Assembly: GCF_019049675.1 (NCBI RefSeq)
Contig: NZ_JAFMOW010000068.1
Location: 434,001 to 498,000 of the forward strand
DNA length: 64,000 nt
Direction of reading: 5' to 3'
From: Rahnella bonaserana
Lineage (GTDB): Bacteria > Pseudomonadota > Gammaproteobacteria > Enterobacterales > Enterobacteriaceae
In this document: in pieces, positions 1-9,226 of the stretch
Layout: each line of letters starts with the position of its first letter
How positions within the stretch are numbered: the stretch's first letter is position 1
The notes under the pieces: generated by a model
Databases searched by the model: none
What the model was told of the DNA's origin: nothing
Seen by the model: the letters and a program-made list of their open reading frames with translations, nothing else
Position numbers and translations under genes: made by a program

Positions 1-143
1 TGGATGTGCCAAACGTCGGAACGGTGGAAGTGGTGCCGAACAGCGTACAGGGCTACCAGTATGAGGCCAAAGGCAACGGCATCGTATTACTGCCGGAACG
101 CGTGGTCTTCACCAAAGACAACATTGGCAAATATGACTTCTGA
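1..143 (+). CDS. lsrB: AI-2 binding protein LsrB, 3' end only
   Basis: The window opens inside a reading frame whose last 46 codons (from base 3) end in ...[15 protein letters not shown] before TGA at 141-143. This closely matches the C-terminus of LsrB, the periplasmic binding protein of the autoinducer-2 ABC importer as I know it from E. coli. The gene order lsrB-lsrF-lsrG is that of the E. coli lsr operon, which supports the call. Only 19 bases separate it from lsrF, so the genes are almost certainly co-transcribed. The rest of the gene and the transporter subunits lie outside the window. Confidence 0.9.
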   Translation, partial: DVPNVGTVEVVPNSVQGYQYEAKGNGIVLLPERVVFTKDNIGKYDF

Positions 144-162
144 CGATTAAGGAGAAAGGAAA

Positions 163-1038
163 ATGGCAGATCTGGACGATATCAGAGACGGTAAGAACTT
201 CGGCATCGGCACTCCACAGGATAATCATGCGTTCTTCCTCAAAGGCAGCGGTCAGCTGGACTGGGGCATGCAGTCGCGACTGGCGCGTATTTTCAATCCG
301 CAGTCCGGGCGTACGGTGATGCTGGCGTTCGACCACGGCTACTTTCAGGGCCCGACCACTGGCCTTGAGCGTATCGATATCAACATTGCGCCGCTGTTTG
401 CCCATACCGATGTACTGATGTGTACCCGTGGCGTGCTGCGCAGCGTGGTTCCGGCGGCGGTCAATAAGCCAGTGGTGATGCGTGCCTCAGGCGGTAACTC
501 GATTCTGACCGAGCTTTCCAATGAAACCGTCGCTGTCGCGATAGAAGACGCGCTGCGCCTGAACGTCGCAGCAATGGCTGCGCAGGTGTATATCGGCAGT
601 GAATACGAACATCAGTCGATCAAAAACATTATTCAGCTGGTCGATCAGGGGATGCGCTACGGCATGCCGACCATGGCAGTAACCGGCGTCGGAAAAGACA
701 TGGCGCGTGACCAGCGTTACTTCTCGCTGGCAACCCGCATTGCCGCTGAAATGGGGGCGAACATCATCAAAACCTATTACGTCGATGAAGGTTTTGAGCG
801 CGTCGCGGCGGGCTGTCCGGTACCGATTGTCATAGCGGGCGGTAAAAAACTGCCTGAACGCGAAGCGCTGGAAATGTGTTTTAAAGCCATAGATCAGGGC
901 GCATCCGGTGTGGATATGGGGCGTAACATCTTCCAGTCCGAATCGCCGGTCGCCATGCTGAAAGCCGTGAAAGCGGTGGTACATGAAAACGCCAGCGTAG
1001 CGCACGCATACGAATTGTTCCTTAGCGAAAAGGGGTAA
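163..1038 (+). CDS. lsrF: 3-hydroxy-2,4-pentadione 5-phosphate thiolase LsrF
   Basis: The 291-residue protein has the same length as E. coli LsrF, a class I aldolase-like TIM barrel. LsrF ends intracellular AI-2 breakdown by transferring an acetyl group from the phospho-AI-2 derivative to coenzyme A. The Schiff-base lysine known for the family falls at Lys203 here (GANIIKTYY). The phosphate-binding end of the barrel is seen in VIAGGKK and in [11 protein letters not shown] near the C-terminus. A strong ribosome site (AAGGAGAAAGGA, 149-160) precedes the ATG. It sits between lsrB and lsrG, with 3 bases to lsrG. Confidence 0.96.
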   Translation: MADLDDIRDGKNFGIGTPQDNHAFFLKGSGQLDWGMQSRLARIFNPQSGRTVMLAFDHGYFQGPTTGLERIDINIAPLFAHTDVLMCTRGVLRSVVPAAVNKPVVMRASGGNSILTELSNETVAVAIEDALRLNVAAMAAQVYIGSEYEHQSIKNIIQLVDQGMRYGMPTMAVTGVGKDMARDQRYFSLATRIAAEMGANIIKTYYVDEGFERVAAGCPVPIVIAGGKKLPEREALEMCFKAIDQGASGVDMGRNIFQSESPVAMLKAVKAVVHENASVAHAYELFLSEKG

Positions 1039-1041
1039 ACC

Positions 1042-1332
1042 ATGGAAGTGACACTGGTGGAAATTAATGTTCAGCCGGAAAAGGTGGATGAGTTCCTGGA
1101 AGTGTTTCACGCCAATCATTCAGGTGCGGTGAAAGAGCCGGGAAACCTAAGGTTTGATGTGTTGCAGGACGAGAAGGTGCCGACCCGATTCTTTATCTAC
1201 GAAGCCTATCAGGATAATGATGCCGTGCTGGCGCATAAGAAAACACCGCATTATCTGAAATGCGTTGAAGCGCTGGAGGGGATTATGTCGGAGCCGAGGA
1301 AGAAGACAACTTTCAAGGGGATTTACCCTTGA
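1042..1332 (+). CDS. lsrG: Phospho-AI-2 isomerase LsrG
   Basis: The 96-residue protein matches E. coli LsrG in length and is a small ferredoxin-like antibiotic-biosynthesis-monooxygenase (ABM) fold. LsrG isomerises phosphorylated AI-2 (P-DPD) into the substrate of LsrF. Typical features are the N-terminal [17 protein letters not shown] strand-helix, the central LRFDVLQDE strand and the [19 protein letters not shown] segment. It starts 3 bases after the lsrF stop and is the last gene of the lsr operon. No clear terminator follows; instead a hexanucleotide array begins 18 bases after the stop. Confidence 0.95.
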   Translation: MEVTLVEINVQPEKVDEFLEVFHANHSGAVKEPGNLRFDVLQDEKVPTRFFIYEAYQDNDAVLAHKKTPHYLKCVEALEGIMSEPRKKTTFKGIYP

Positions 1333-1350
1333 CCTGTAATTTCTAACCGC

Positions 1351-1460
1351 AACTGCAACTGCAACTGCAACTGCAACTGCAACTGCAACTGCAACTGCAA
1401 CTGCAACTGCAACTGCAACTGCAACTGCAACTGCAACTGCAACTGCAACTGCAACTGCAA
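1351..1460 (+). repeat. AACTGC hexanucleotide tandem array
   Basis: The sequence AACTGC is repeated without a single mismatch for 110 bases, which is 18 full copies plus two bases. A degenerate unit (AACCGC) sits directly before it. The array lies 18 bases after the lsrG stop codon and just outside the inverted element pair that follows. The minus strand reads as an open alanine-valine run, but that is a by-product of the repeat. Perfect arrays of this kind usually vary in copy number by slipped-strand mispairing; that is general knowledge, not shown here. Confidence 0.97.
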
Positions 1461-1470
1461 ATTCAAAACC

Positions 1471-1935
1471 GTGGGCGTCGGCCCACACCGACCAGAGACC
1501 CGGTAACGCGCGGGCCTCTGGACTCCGCGCTTTTTTAACTGCGCGCTGTCGCGGGTATGAAGGACATATTCTGGTGCATAAGTGGGTGGCGCAAATCCAG
1601 GTGCTTCGCACTTCCTTCTCTCGGTCTTCGAGCCACAGGTCTCGAAGCCGCTCCGTTCAGCTGAATTTTAAGCACGCCAATCCACATTTCTAAAAGATGA
1701 AAAAGAGTCCTCTTTTGAATTAAAGATCGTGCGGGCGATTCAGAAATCTTGCTGAACGGAGCGGCCTGAAGACCTCAGGCTTCAGGACCGAGAGAGGGCA
1801 CCGCGCAGCGGCAAGATTTCCAGCCTGTCGCTGCGATACCTGAAACATAGTCAACGCGCGGATCACGTGTTTGAAAAAGCGAGGGGAGTTCAGAGGGGAA
1901 AAGCCTTTCCCCTCTGGTCGGTTTCGGCACTGCGC
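1471..1935. repeat. Inverted pair of structured intergenic elements
   Basis: The 680 bases between lsrG and xylB hold no convincing gene. The part from about 1471 to 1661 and the reverse complement of about 1751 to 1935 are diverged copies of one element. Both contain CCGACCAGAG, then a hairpin, then CTC(C)...GCTTTTT, then CTCTCGGTC, then a hairpin, then CCGCTCCGTTCAGC. The last block is a perfect 14-base inverted match (1648-1661 with 1751-1764). Hairpins occupy matching places although their bases differ: 1492-1521 against 1891-1916 (11-base stem), and CTTCGAG/CTCGAAG against CCTGAAG/CTTCAGG. About 90 bases of spacer separate the copies. I do not recognise a named family. Short open frames here are not credible genes. 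Confidence 0.75.
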
Positions 1936-2011
1936 GTCAGGTGACCGCTGCACTTGAGAAACCGAAATCTTCTCGATCTAATGTTGATTAAATCTCCCCT
2001 GTAAGGGGCAA

Positions 2012-3463
2012 TTACATTAACCCCTCGAGCCTCACATATAACTCCCTGAACACTTTTCTTCGCTCCACATAGGCAGCATGTTGTTCTGCATCTGGCTGGT
2101 GCACTTGCTCAAGTGCCAGCTCCGGCAGGAACTGTTCCAGCGGTTTACCTGCATTCATTGCAATTTGCGCCAGACGTGCTGCGCCCAATGCCGGACCGAC
2201 ATCGCCGCCGGTGCGGTATTCCAGCGTCTTACCGCTGATATCTGCCAACATTTGCCGCCAGTAAGGGCTGCGGGCACCGCCACCGATCAGAGTGATGCTG
2301 TGCGGTTTCAGACCGGTTGCGTGGAGCACGTCCATACCGTCTGCCAGGGCGAATCCCACACCTTCAAGTACCGCGCGGGCAATATCGGCAGGGCCGTGCT
2401 GATGTGTCAGACCAAACAACGTTCCTTTGGCATTCGGATTATTGTGCGGCGTGCGTTCACCGGAGAGATACGGGAGGAACCAGACCGGAGAGTCCGCCGG
2501 TTGAGTTTTCTGAGCCAGAGTGATCAGTTCACCCACTGAGGCGGTGCCGGTCAGATTGGCGGCCCAGTCCAGACAGGATGCAGCACTGAGCATCACCGAC
2601 ATCAGATGCCAGGTGTCCGGCAGCGCGTGGCAGAAACTGTGTACCGCCTGCTGCGGATTACTCAGGAATCCGTCGCTGACCGCGAAATACACGCCGGAAG
2701 TACCCAGGGACAGCATCGCCTGACCCGTTTTGTATAGTCCGACTCCCACTGCGCCGGCAGCATTGTCGCCGCCACCGGCAATTACCGGCACACAATCCAT
2801 TCCCCAGCGGGAAGCGAGTTCCGGCAGTAACTGACCGGTAATCTGATTGCCTTCGAACAGATCCGGCATGTGTTTGCGCTCCAGGCCGGTTGCGCTGAGC
2901 ATTTTGTCGCTCCAGTCGCGTTTCGCCACATCAAGCCACATCGTGCCTGCCGCGTCAGACATATCAGAAGCGAAAACGCCGGTCATCAGCCAGCGCAGAT
3001 AATCTTTGGGCAGTAATACTTTATCTATTTTCACGAACAACTCTGGTTCGTTTTCACGTAGCCAGAGCAGTTTTGGTGCCGTAAAACCGGGCATCATCAG
3101 GTTGCCGGTTATCTGGCGGGAGTCAGGGACATCCGCTTCCAGTTTCCCGCACTGGCTGAAACTGCGGCCATCGTTCCATAAAATTGCCGGACGCAGAACC
3201 TGATGCTTTGCATCAAGAACCGTGGCGCCATGCATCTGGCCCGTCAGACCGACGGCTTTTACGCTTTGCAGTGCATGTTGCTTAGACAATGCAGAAACCG
3301 CACGGTCGGTTGCAGCCCACCAGTCGGCCGGATTTTGCTCAGACCATAAAGGACGGGGACGGGAAAGGGTTAACGCCTCACTGTGGCTGGCGACCACCCG
3401 ACCTTCTTCGCTAAGCAAAATGGCTTTGACGCCAGACGTACCGAGATCTATTCCGAGATACAT
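2012..3463 (-). CDS. xylB: Xylulokinase XylB
   Basis: The 483-residue protein is a FGGY-family sugar kinase close to E. coli XylB (484 residues). It phosphorylates D-xylulose to xylulose 5-phosphate in the cytoplasm, the second step of xylose use. Visible motifs are the N-terminal phosphate loop DLGTSGVKA (about residues 6-14), MPGFTAPKLLWL (about 84), the GGGDNAAGAVGVG segment (about 230) and the C-terminal ATP-site signature LIGGGARSPYWRQML (about 390). It follows xylA on the same strand after a 91-base gap with a hairpin, so xylAB form an operon. Confidence 0.97.
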   Translation of the reverse strand: MYLGIDLGTSGVKAILLSEEGRVVASHSEALTLSRPRPLWSEQNPADWWAATDRAVSALSKQHALQSVKAVGLTGQMHGATVLDAKHQVLRPAILWNDGRSFSQCGKLEADVPDSRQITGNLMMPGFTAPKLLWLRENEPELFVKIDKVLLPKDYLRWLMTGVFASDMSDAAGTMWLDVAKRDWSDKMLSATGLERKHMPDLFEGNQITGQLLPELASRWGMDCVPVIAGGGDNAAGAVGVGLYKTGQAMLSLGTSGVYFAVSDGFLSNPQQAVHSFCHALPDTWHLMSVMLSAASCLDWAANLTGTASVGELITLAQKTQPADSPVWFLPYLSGERTPHNNPNAKGTLFGLTHQHGPADIARAVLEGVGFALADGMDVLHATGLKPHSITLIGGGARSPYWRQMLADISGKTLEYRTGGDVGPALGAARLAQIAMNAGKPLEQFLPELALEQVHQPDAEQHAAYVERRKVFRELYVRLEGLM

Positions 3464-3502
3464 ATTTTTCCCTTATCTGTTAACCCGTTTCCAGAAAGAT
3501 TT

Positions 3503-3537
3503 ACGCCCTGCGATTCCGCATAAAGCGGGCAGGGCGT
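3503..3537 (-). other. Intercistronic hairpin between xylA and xylB
   Basis: ACGCCCTGC (3503-3511) pairs perfectly with GCAGGGCGT (3529-3537), and a shorter CCGC/GCGG pair lies inside the loop. There is no T-run on the minus-strand 3' side, so this looks like an mRNA-stabilising or partial-attenuation hairpin rather than a terminator. Confidence 0.6.
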
Positions 3538-3554
3538 CAGCTTATTTTACAAGA

Positions 3555-4874
3555 TTAACCAAACAGATAACGGTTAACCAGATTCTCCAGACGTTCCTGC
3601 TGACCACTCTGGTGCTGAGGTGCCAGCGCGTTTTGTTGCGCGTAGTTGCTCAGGGATTCCAGAGACATTTTGCCTTGCAGGATCTGCTGACCCAGTTCGG
3701 TATTCCAGCCTGCGTAACGCTGTGCAACGTGTTTATCCAGTTCACGGCTTTCAATCATACGGGCCGCGACTTTCAACGCCAGCGCCATGGTGTCCATGCC
3801 ACCAATATGGCCGTAGAACAGGTCATATTTGTCGGTACTCTGACGACGCACCTTAGAGTCGAAGTTCAGACCACCGGTGGTGAAACCGCCCGCTTTGATG
3901 ATTTCATACATCACCAGCGCATTTTCTTCCACGCTGTTCGGGAACTGGTCAGTGTCCCAGCCACATTGTGGATCGCCGCGGTTCGCATCGACGGAGCCGA
4001 AGATACCGAGGGCAATGGCGTTGGCAATTTCATGATGGAAGGAATGACCTGCCAGCGTCGCGTGGTTTGCCTCGATATTTACTTTGATCTCTTTTTCCAG
4101 ACCAAACTGTTTCAGGAACCCGTAAACCGAAGCAACGTCATAATCATACTGATGCTTGGTCGGCTCCTGCGGTTTTGGCTCAATCAGCAGGGTACCCTGG
4201 AAACCAATTTTGTGTTTGTGCTCAACGACCATTTGCATGAAGCGACCTAATTGTTCGCGTTCCTGACGCAGGTCGGTATTGAGCAGGGTTTCGTAACCTT
4301 CACGGCCACCCCACAACACATAGTTTTCGCCGCCCAGCTGTTTGGTGGCGTTCATCGCATGAACCACCTGCGTTGCAGCCCAGGTATAAATCTCAGGATT
4401 TGGGTTGGTTGCCGCACCCGCACCGTAACGTGGGTTAGTAAAGCAGTTTGCGGTGCCCCACAGCAGTTTTACGCCACTGGATTCTTGTTTTTGCGCCAGA
4501 ACATCCGTCATCGCGGCAAAATTATTCACGTACTCTTTAATCGTTGCGCCTTCCGGCGAGACATCGACATCGTGGAAGCAGTAGTAAGGAACATTGAGTT
4601 TCTGGAAGAACTCGAAAGCTACATCCGCTTTGCGTTTCGCCAGCTCCAGCGCATCGCCGGGTTGTTGCCACGGGCGATCAAATGCGCCCACGCCGAACAT
4701 ATCATTGCCGTTCCAGCAGAATGTGTGCCAGTAGCAGGCTGCGAAACGCAGATGCTCAGCCATCGTTTTGCCGAGGATTACTTCTTCAGGATTGTAATGA
4801 CGGAATGCCAGCGGGTTAGTGCTGTTAGCACCTTCGTAGCGAACGGCGTCAAGCTTGTCGAAATATGCGTGCAT
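3555..4874 (-). CDS. xylA: Xylose isomerase XylA
   Basis: The 439-residue protein closely matches E. coli XylA. It converts D-xylose to D-xylulose in the cytoplasm with two divalent metal ions. The catalytic pair lies in [11 protein letters not shown] with His101 and Asp104, the E. coli positions. Metal-site regions are recognisable in [35 protein letters not shown] and SVDANRGD. The open frame runs 26 codons further upstream, but the ATG at 4874 is chosen because an AAGGAG site lies six bases before it and the protein then begins MHAYFDKLD like the E. coli enzyme. It is divergent from xylF. Confidence 0.97.
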   Translation of the reverse strand: MHAYFDKLDAVRYEGANSTNPLAFRHYNPEEVILGKTMAEHLRFAACYWHTFCWNGNDMFGVGAFDRPWQQPGDALELAKRKADVAFEFFQKLNVPYYCFHDVDVSPEGATIKEYVNNFAAMTDVLAQKQESSGVKLLWGTANCFTNPRYGAGAATNPNPEIYTWAATQVVHAMNATKQLGGENYVLWGGREGYETLLNTDLRQEREQLGRFMQMVVEHKHKIGFQGTLLIEPKPQEPTKHQYDYDVASVYGFLKQFGLEKEIKVNIEANHATLAGHSFHHEIANAIALGIFGSVDANRGDPQCGWDTDQFPNSVEENALVMYEIIKAGGFTTGGLNFDSKVRRQSTDKYDLFYGHIGGMDTMALALKVAARMIESRELDKHVAQRYAGWNTELGQQILQGKMSLESLSNYAQQNALAPQHQSGQQERLENLVNRYLFG

Positions 4875-5253
4875 TGAAAACTCCTTGAAAACGGGCCCAG
4901 CGGGACTGGGAGGCTGAGGCTCTATCTTCGGAGGAGATGTTAAATCCCACAATTACGTTATTTCACACTCAATTTAATAGAATTATTAAGTGTGCGGTAG
5001 ATCGCATAAATAAGCCGTTTTCTTCTGGGTTTTTATTCAACTTCCACGATGCCTCGATAATAAAAAGTCTTATCGTGCGCGTATTACAGACAAACCATGA
5101 TCCCCATCATAATTCCTGAAATAAACAAAAAATCATAATGGAGTGATTAAAATCTGCAATTGCCGATTAATTATCCAGCGACAACAATCCTTGTGTCATT
5201 GCTGTACGAACTCTTCTGTATCTGCCTCTACTTATTCTTATAAAAGGTCTGAC
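4875..5253. promoter_or_regulatory. xylA / xylF divergent control region
   Basis: This 379-base, strongly A/T-rich stretch separates the divergent starts of xylA and xylF and contains no gene. In E. coli the equivalent region carries two XylR sites and one CRP site serving both promoters. The same arrangement is inferred here from gene order. I can point to one CRP-like site (listed separately) but cannot place the XylR boxes with confidence. Confidence 0.7.
4989..5010 (+). promoter_or_regulatory. Candidate CRP site in the xyl control region
   Basis: The sequence TGTGC-GGTAGA-TCGCA (4991-5006) with A/T-rich flanks matches the CRP consensus TGTGA-N6-TCACA at 8 of 10 conserved positions. Its place between divergent xylose genes fits catabolite control. 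No footprint evidence is available from sequence alone. Confidence 0.5.
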
Positions 5254-6249
5254 ATGATGAAAATGAATAAAATAATTCTTTCTGCCTGTGCCGCATTAGT
5301 GCTTTTCAGCCAGTCAGGGTTGGCGAAAGAAATTAAAATTGGTATGGCTATTGATGACTTACGTTTAGAACGCTGGCAAAAAGACCGTGATATTTTTGTG
5401 GCTAAAGCCAAAACTCTCGGTGCAGATGTTTTTGTTCAGTCTGCGAATGGTAATGAAGAAACTCAGATGGCGCAGATTGAAAACATGATCAACCGTGGCG
5501 TCGATGTGCTGGTGATCATTCCGTATAACGGACAAGTGCTAAGTAATGTGATTGCCGAGGCCAAACAGGAAGGCATAAAAGTGCTGGCGTATGACCGCAT
5601 GATTAACAACGCCGACATTGATTTTTATATCTCTTTTGATAATGAAAAGGTGGGCGAACTTCAGGCGCAAAGCCTGGTTGAACGCGTACCACAAGGCAAC
5701 TATTTCCTGATGGGTGGCTCGCCGGTAGATAACAATGCCAAGCTTTTCCGCGCCGGTCAGATGAAGGTGCTCAATCCGTTAATTAAAGACGGCAAGATAA
5801 AAGTGGTGGGTGATCAATGGGCGGATGGCTGGTTGCCAGAAAATGCCCTGAAGATTATGGAAAATGCACTGACCGCGAATAACAACAAAATCGATGCCGT
5901 CGTCGCTTCCAATGATGCGACCGCCGGTGGTGCGGTTCAGGCGTTATCTGCGCAGGGTCTGGCGGGTAAAGTGGCGATCTCGGGTCAGGATGCCGACCTT
6001 GCGGCAATTAAACGCATTGAAGCCGGCACACAGACCATGACCGTTTATAAACCTATCACTAAACTGGCTAATGACGCTGCCGAAATTGCCGTGCAGTTAG
6101 GTAAAGGTGAAACGCCAAAATCTAATGCGACATTAAATAACGGTAAAAAAGAAGTGCCTTCGTATTTATTAACACCTGTTCAGGTGGATAAAAATAATAT
6201 TGATAGCACCGTAGTAGCTGACGGTTTCCATAAGAAATCTGATCTCTAA
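5254..6249 (+). CDS. xylF: D-xylose periplasmic binding protein XylF
   Basis: The 331-residue product is a type I periplasmic binding protein nearly identical in pattern to E. coli XylF (330 residues). It captures D-xylose for the XylGH importer. Residues 1 to about 23 form a signal peptide with a lysine-bearing start, a hydrophobic core and a cut near GLA-KEIKIG. Family blocks include [48 protein letters not shown] and [13 protein letters not shown]. The start at 5254 has an AAAAGG site six bases upstream; a second ATG at 5257 is also possible. An earlier in-frame start would spoil the signal peptide. Confidence 0.96.
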   Translation: MMKMNKIILSACAALVLFSQSGLAKEIKIGMAIDDLRLERWQKDRDIFVAKAKTLGADVFVQSANGNEETQMAQIENMINRGVDVLVIIPYNGQVLSNVIAEAKQEGIKVLAYDRMINNADIDFYISFDNEKVGELQAQSLVERVPQGNYFLMGGSPVDNNAKLFRAGQMKVLNPLIKDGKIKVVGDQWADGWLPENALKIMENALTANNNKIDAVVASNDATAGGAVQALSAQGLAGKVAISGQDADLAAIKRIEAGTQTMTVYKPITKLANDAAEIAVQLGKGETPKSNATLNNGKKEVPSYLLTPVQVDKNNIDSTVVADGFHKKSDL

Positions 6250-6269
6250 TTTTTCAATATTTTTCTAGA

Positions 6270-6302
6270 AAAACAACGCTTCTTTTTGAGGTGTTGTTTT
6301 TT
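6270..6302 (+). terminator. Leaky terminator-like hairpin between xylF and xylG
   Basis: AAAACAAC (6270-6277) pairs with GTTGTTTT (6293-6300), and the T-run continues to 6302. It lies just after xylF and directly before the xylG ribosome site. Such hairpins after binding-protein genes usually lower expression of the downstream transporter genes or protect the upstream mRNA. That role is inferred. Confidence 0.6.
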
Positions 6303-6314
6303 CTGGAGGTAAAG

Positions 6315-7856
6315 ATGCCAGAACAATATGAAAAATTACCCCTGCTGGATATGCGAAATATTACCAAGAAATTTGGTGCGGTAAAAGCGGTTGATAATAT
6401 TAGTCTGACACTGGCCGCGGGCGAAGTGTTATCCCTGTGCGGAGAGAACGGGTCTGGAAAATCGACATTGATGAAAGTGCTGTGCGCAATATACCCTCAC
6501 GGATCTTTTGACGGGGAAATCTATTTTTCAGGTGAAAGACTTACGGCAAAAGGGATTCGTGATACAGAACAAAAAGGGATTGCGATAATTCATCAGGAAC
6601 TGGCGCTGGTGAAACAGCTGAGCGTGCTGGAAAACATGTTCCTGGGTAACGAATGGGGCAGTTTTGGCATGCTCGATACCGATAAAATGTACCTTCGTTG
6701 TCAGCGCATGCTGGCGCAGGTCAAACTCGATATTGACCCGCACACGCTGGTGGGCGAACTGGGATTAGGACAGCGGCAACTGGTTGAAATTGCTAAAGCC
6801 CTCAACAAGCAGGTGCGTTTGCTGGTGCTTGATGAACCCACGGCGTCTCTCACTGAAAGCGAAACCGCTATTTTGCTCGATATTATTCGCGATTTACGCC
6901 ATCACGATATCGCCTGCATTTACATTTCTCACAAACTGAACGAAGTGAAAGCTATCTCCGACAAGCTTTGTGTCATTCGTGATGGACGTCATATCGCCAC
7001 ATGCAATGCGGCCGGAACGTCAGAAAAAGAAATCATCGCCATGATGGTGGGCCGTGAACTCACGGAGTTATTTCCTGCGCGTGAGCGGCAGATTGGCAAT
7101 GAAATTTTGCGTATTGAAAACCTCACCGCGTGGCATCCGGTGAACCGCCACATAAAGCGGGTGGATAACGCCGGATTTACCCTGCGTCAGGGCGAAGTGC
7201 TGGGCGTCGCAGGCTTAGTCGGTGCAGGCAGAACAGAAATGATGGAGTGTCTGTTCGGGGTTTATCCCGGGCGCTGGTCTGGAGAGGTCTGGCTGGAAGG
7301 TCAGAAAGTGCAGATAACTGATTGTCGCGATGCTATGCGCCGTGGCCTGGCGATGGTACCGGAAGACCGAAAACGTGACGGCATCGTGCCGATGATGGCG
7401 GTGGGCAGCAATATCACGCTGGCAGCCCTGAGCCAGTTCAGCGGTGGCGGCGTTCTGCGCGAAGCACAGGAACAGCACACCATCAGCGAATCGGTAAAAC
7501 AACTCAAAATCAAAACCTCCTCTCCCGAGCTGGCAATTGGAAGGCTCAGCGGCGGCAATCAACAAAAAGCCATCCTGGCGCGTTGTCTGCTGCTTAAACC
7601 CAGAATCTTAATTCTTGATGAACCCACGCGCGGAATTGATGTGGGGGCAAAACATGAAATCTACAAACTGATCGGCCAGCTTGCGGCACAGGGGATGGCA
7701 ATCATCGTTATCTCATCAGAGTTACCCGAAGTGCTCGGGCTGAGTGATCGCGTCGTGGTGATGCATCTTGGGCAGGTGAAAGCCTGCCTGGAAAATAACA
7801 ATTTAAGTCAGGAACAGGTCATGGAAGCCGCATTGAGGAGTGAAGCTTATGTCTAA
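6315..7856 (+). CDS. xylG: Xylose importer ATPase XylG
   Basis: The 513-residue protein has the same length as E. coli XylG and contains two fused ABC domains. The first has an intact Walker A (GENGSGKST, about residue 40), signature LGLGQRQ, Walker [13 protein letters not shown] and the switch His in YISHKL. The second has the degenerate P-loop GLVGAGRTE seen in sugar CUT2 ATPases, the signature [13 protein letters not shown] and Walker [14 protein letters not shown]. The ATG at 6315 is preceded by GGAGGT at 6305-6310. It powers xylose uptake through XylH and overlaps the xylH start by eight bases. Confidence 0.97.
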   Translation: MPEQYEKLPLLDMRNITKKFGAVKAVDNISLTLAAGEVLSLCGENGSGKSTLMKVLCAIYPHGSFDGEIYFSGERLTAKGIRDTEQKGIAIIHQELALVKQLSVLENMFLGNEWGSFGMLDTDKMYLRCQRMLAQVKLDIDPHTLVGELGLGQRQLVEIAKALNKQVRLLVLDEPTASLTESETAILLDIIRDLRHHDIACIYISHKLNEVKAISDKLCVIRDGRHIATCNAAGTSEKEIIAMMVGRELTELFPARERQIGNEILRIENLTAWHPVNRHIKRVDNAGFTLRQGEVLGVAGLVGAGRTEMMECLFGVYPGRWSGEVWLEGQKVQITDCRDAMRRGLAMVPEDRKRDGIVPMMAVGSNITLAALSQFSGGGVLREAQEQHTISESVKQLKIKTSSPELAIGRLSGGNQQKAILARCLLLKPRILILDEPTRGIDVGAKHEIYKLIGQLAAQGMAIIVISSELPEVLGLSDRVVVMHLGQVKACLENNNLSQEQVMEAALRSEAYV

Positions 7857-9048
7857 ATTTCCCCAGCCAGGAACCCCTGCCGCCGCCGTCAATGAGAACG
7901 GGTCAGAGGCCATGCTATCAGTCAAAAAACTAAAAAGTATCAACCTGCAGGTTTTTGTCATGCTGGCGGCCATCGCGGTGATTATCGTGTTTTTCAGCGT
8001 GACCACCGACGGCGCGTACATCAGCGCGCGTAATGTATCTAATCTGCTGCGCCAGACCGCCATTACCGGCATTCTGGCCGTCGGCATGGTATTCGTGATT
8101 ATTTCTGCTGAAATCGACCTGTCCGTCGGCTCTATGATGGGGTTGCTCGGTGGCGTGGCGGCGATTTTTGACGTCTGGCTCGGCTGGCCGTTGCCACTGA
8201 CCATCGTGGTGACGCTGGCGCTCGGATTATTGCTTGGCGCATGGAACGGCTGGTGGGTGGCGTACCGCAAAGTGCCATCATTTATCGTCACGCTGGCCGG
8301 GATGCTGGCGTTTCGCGGCATTCTGATCGGCATCACCAGCGGGACCACGGTGTCACCGACAACGCCCGCGATGTCGCTGATTGGTCAAAGCTATCTGCCG
8401 GATTCTTTCGGCTTCGGTATTGGTGCAGTGGCTCTGGCGCTGTTTATTGGCTGGCAGTGGCGGCGGCGCAAACAGCGTGCAGCTCTCGGGCTGCCGGTAA
8501 CTGCGGCAAAAAATGATGTCACCCGTCAGGCGCTGACGGCCATCATTGCGCTGGGTGCGATATATCTGCTTAACGATTATCGCGGCGTGCCGACACCGGT
8601 ACTGATTTTGGTCGCGCTGATGCTCGGCGGCATGTTTATGGCGTCCCGCACCTCTTTTGGTCGTCGTATTTATGCCATTGGTGGCAACATTGAAGCAGCG
8701 CGGTTATCCGGAGTTAACGTTGAGCGCAGCAAACTGGCGGTATTTGCGATAAACGGTCTGATGGTGGCAATCGCCGGGTTGATCCTCAGTTCACGTCTGG
8801 GTGCAGGTTCGCCATCGGCGGGAAATATTGCTGAGCTGGATGCTATTGCCGCCTGCGTCATTGGCGGAACCAGCCTGGCGGGCGGGGTAGGGAGTGTGGC
8901 GGGGGCCGTAATGGGCGCATTCATTATGGCGTCTCTGGATAACGGCATGAGTATGCTGGACGTGCCTACGTTCTGGCAGTACATCGTTAAAGGCGCGATT
9001 CTGCTGCTGGCGGTGTGGATGGATTCTGCCACCAAAAGACGCGCATAA
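7849..9048 (+). CDS. xylH: Xylose importer permease XylH
   Basis: The 399-residue inner-membrane protein belongs to the CUT2 permease family and follows E. coli XylH (393 residues) throughout. Conserved stretches include [21 protein letters not shown], the [14 protein letters not shown] loop, [15 protein letters not shown] and [17 protein letters not shown]. The start at 7849 lies inside the end of xylG, eight bases before its stop is complete, and has GAGGAG nine bases upstream. This overlap implies translational coupling. The hydrophilic N-terminal part before the first membrane segment is a few residues longer than in E. coli. Confidence 0.96.
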   Translation: MSKFPQPGTPAAAVNENGSEAMLSVKKLKSINLQVFVMLAAIAVIIVFFSVTTDGAYISARNVSNLLRQTAITGILAVGMVFVIISAEIDLSVGSMMGLLGGVAAIFDVWLGWPLPLTIVVTLALGLLLGAWNGWWVAYRKVPSFIVTLAGMLAFRGILIGITSGTTVSPTTPAMSLIGQSYLPDSFGFGIGAVALALFIGWQWRRRKQRAALGLPVTAAKNDVTRQALTAIIALGAIYLLNDYRGVPTPVLILVALMLGGMFMASRTSFGRRIYAIGGNIEAARLSGVNVERSKLAVFAINGLMVAIAGLILSSRLGAGSPSAGNIAELDAIAACVIGGTSLAGGVGSVAGAVMGAFIMASLDNGMSMLDVPTFWQYIVKGAILLLAVWMDSATKRRA

Positions 9049-9164
9049 ATCCGCCGCTGTGGCGGTGATTATGAAGAGCGGTGAGGGAAAACCTGAGGAA
9101 CCTCACATAATCACTATGCCAAATCAACCTAAGCCATTGCGGTGTGCTATTGACCAACGCAATC

Positions 9165-9196
9165 AGCCTCATTCAGTTAGCGCAATGAATGAGGCT
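9165..9196 (+). terminator. Hairpin between xylH and xylR
   Basis: AGCCTCATTCA (9165-9175) pairs with TGAATGAGGCT (9186-9196), a perfect 11-base stem with a 10-base loop. No long T-run follows, so it may be a weak terminator for xylFGH or part of the xylR leader. Its 3' arm ends 30 bases before the xylR start. Confidence 0.45.
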
Positions 9197-9226
9197 TAGT
9201 CTATTAGAAACCGGTGAGAGACAGGC

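Noticed and set aside
1351-1460. Possible CRISPR array
   Set aside because: The unit is six bases with no spacers; it is a simple tandem repeat and no cas genes are near.
1147-1611. Open minus-strand frame with a long alanine-valine run
   Set aside because: It is the translated hexanucleotide array plus the antisense of lsrG, with no ribosome site or family resemblance.
1720-1953. Minus-strand frame of 77 codons
   Set aside because: It lies entirely inside one copy of the inverted structured element, and its hairpins explain the sequence better than a protein.
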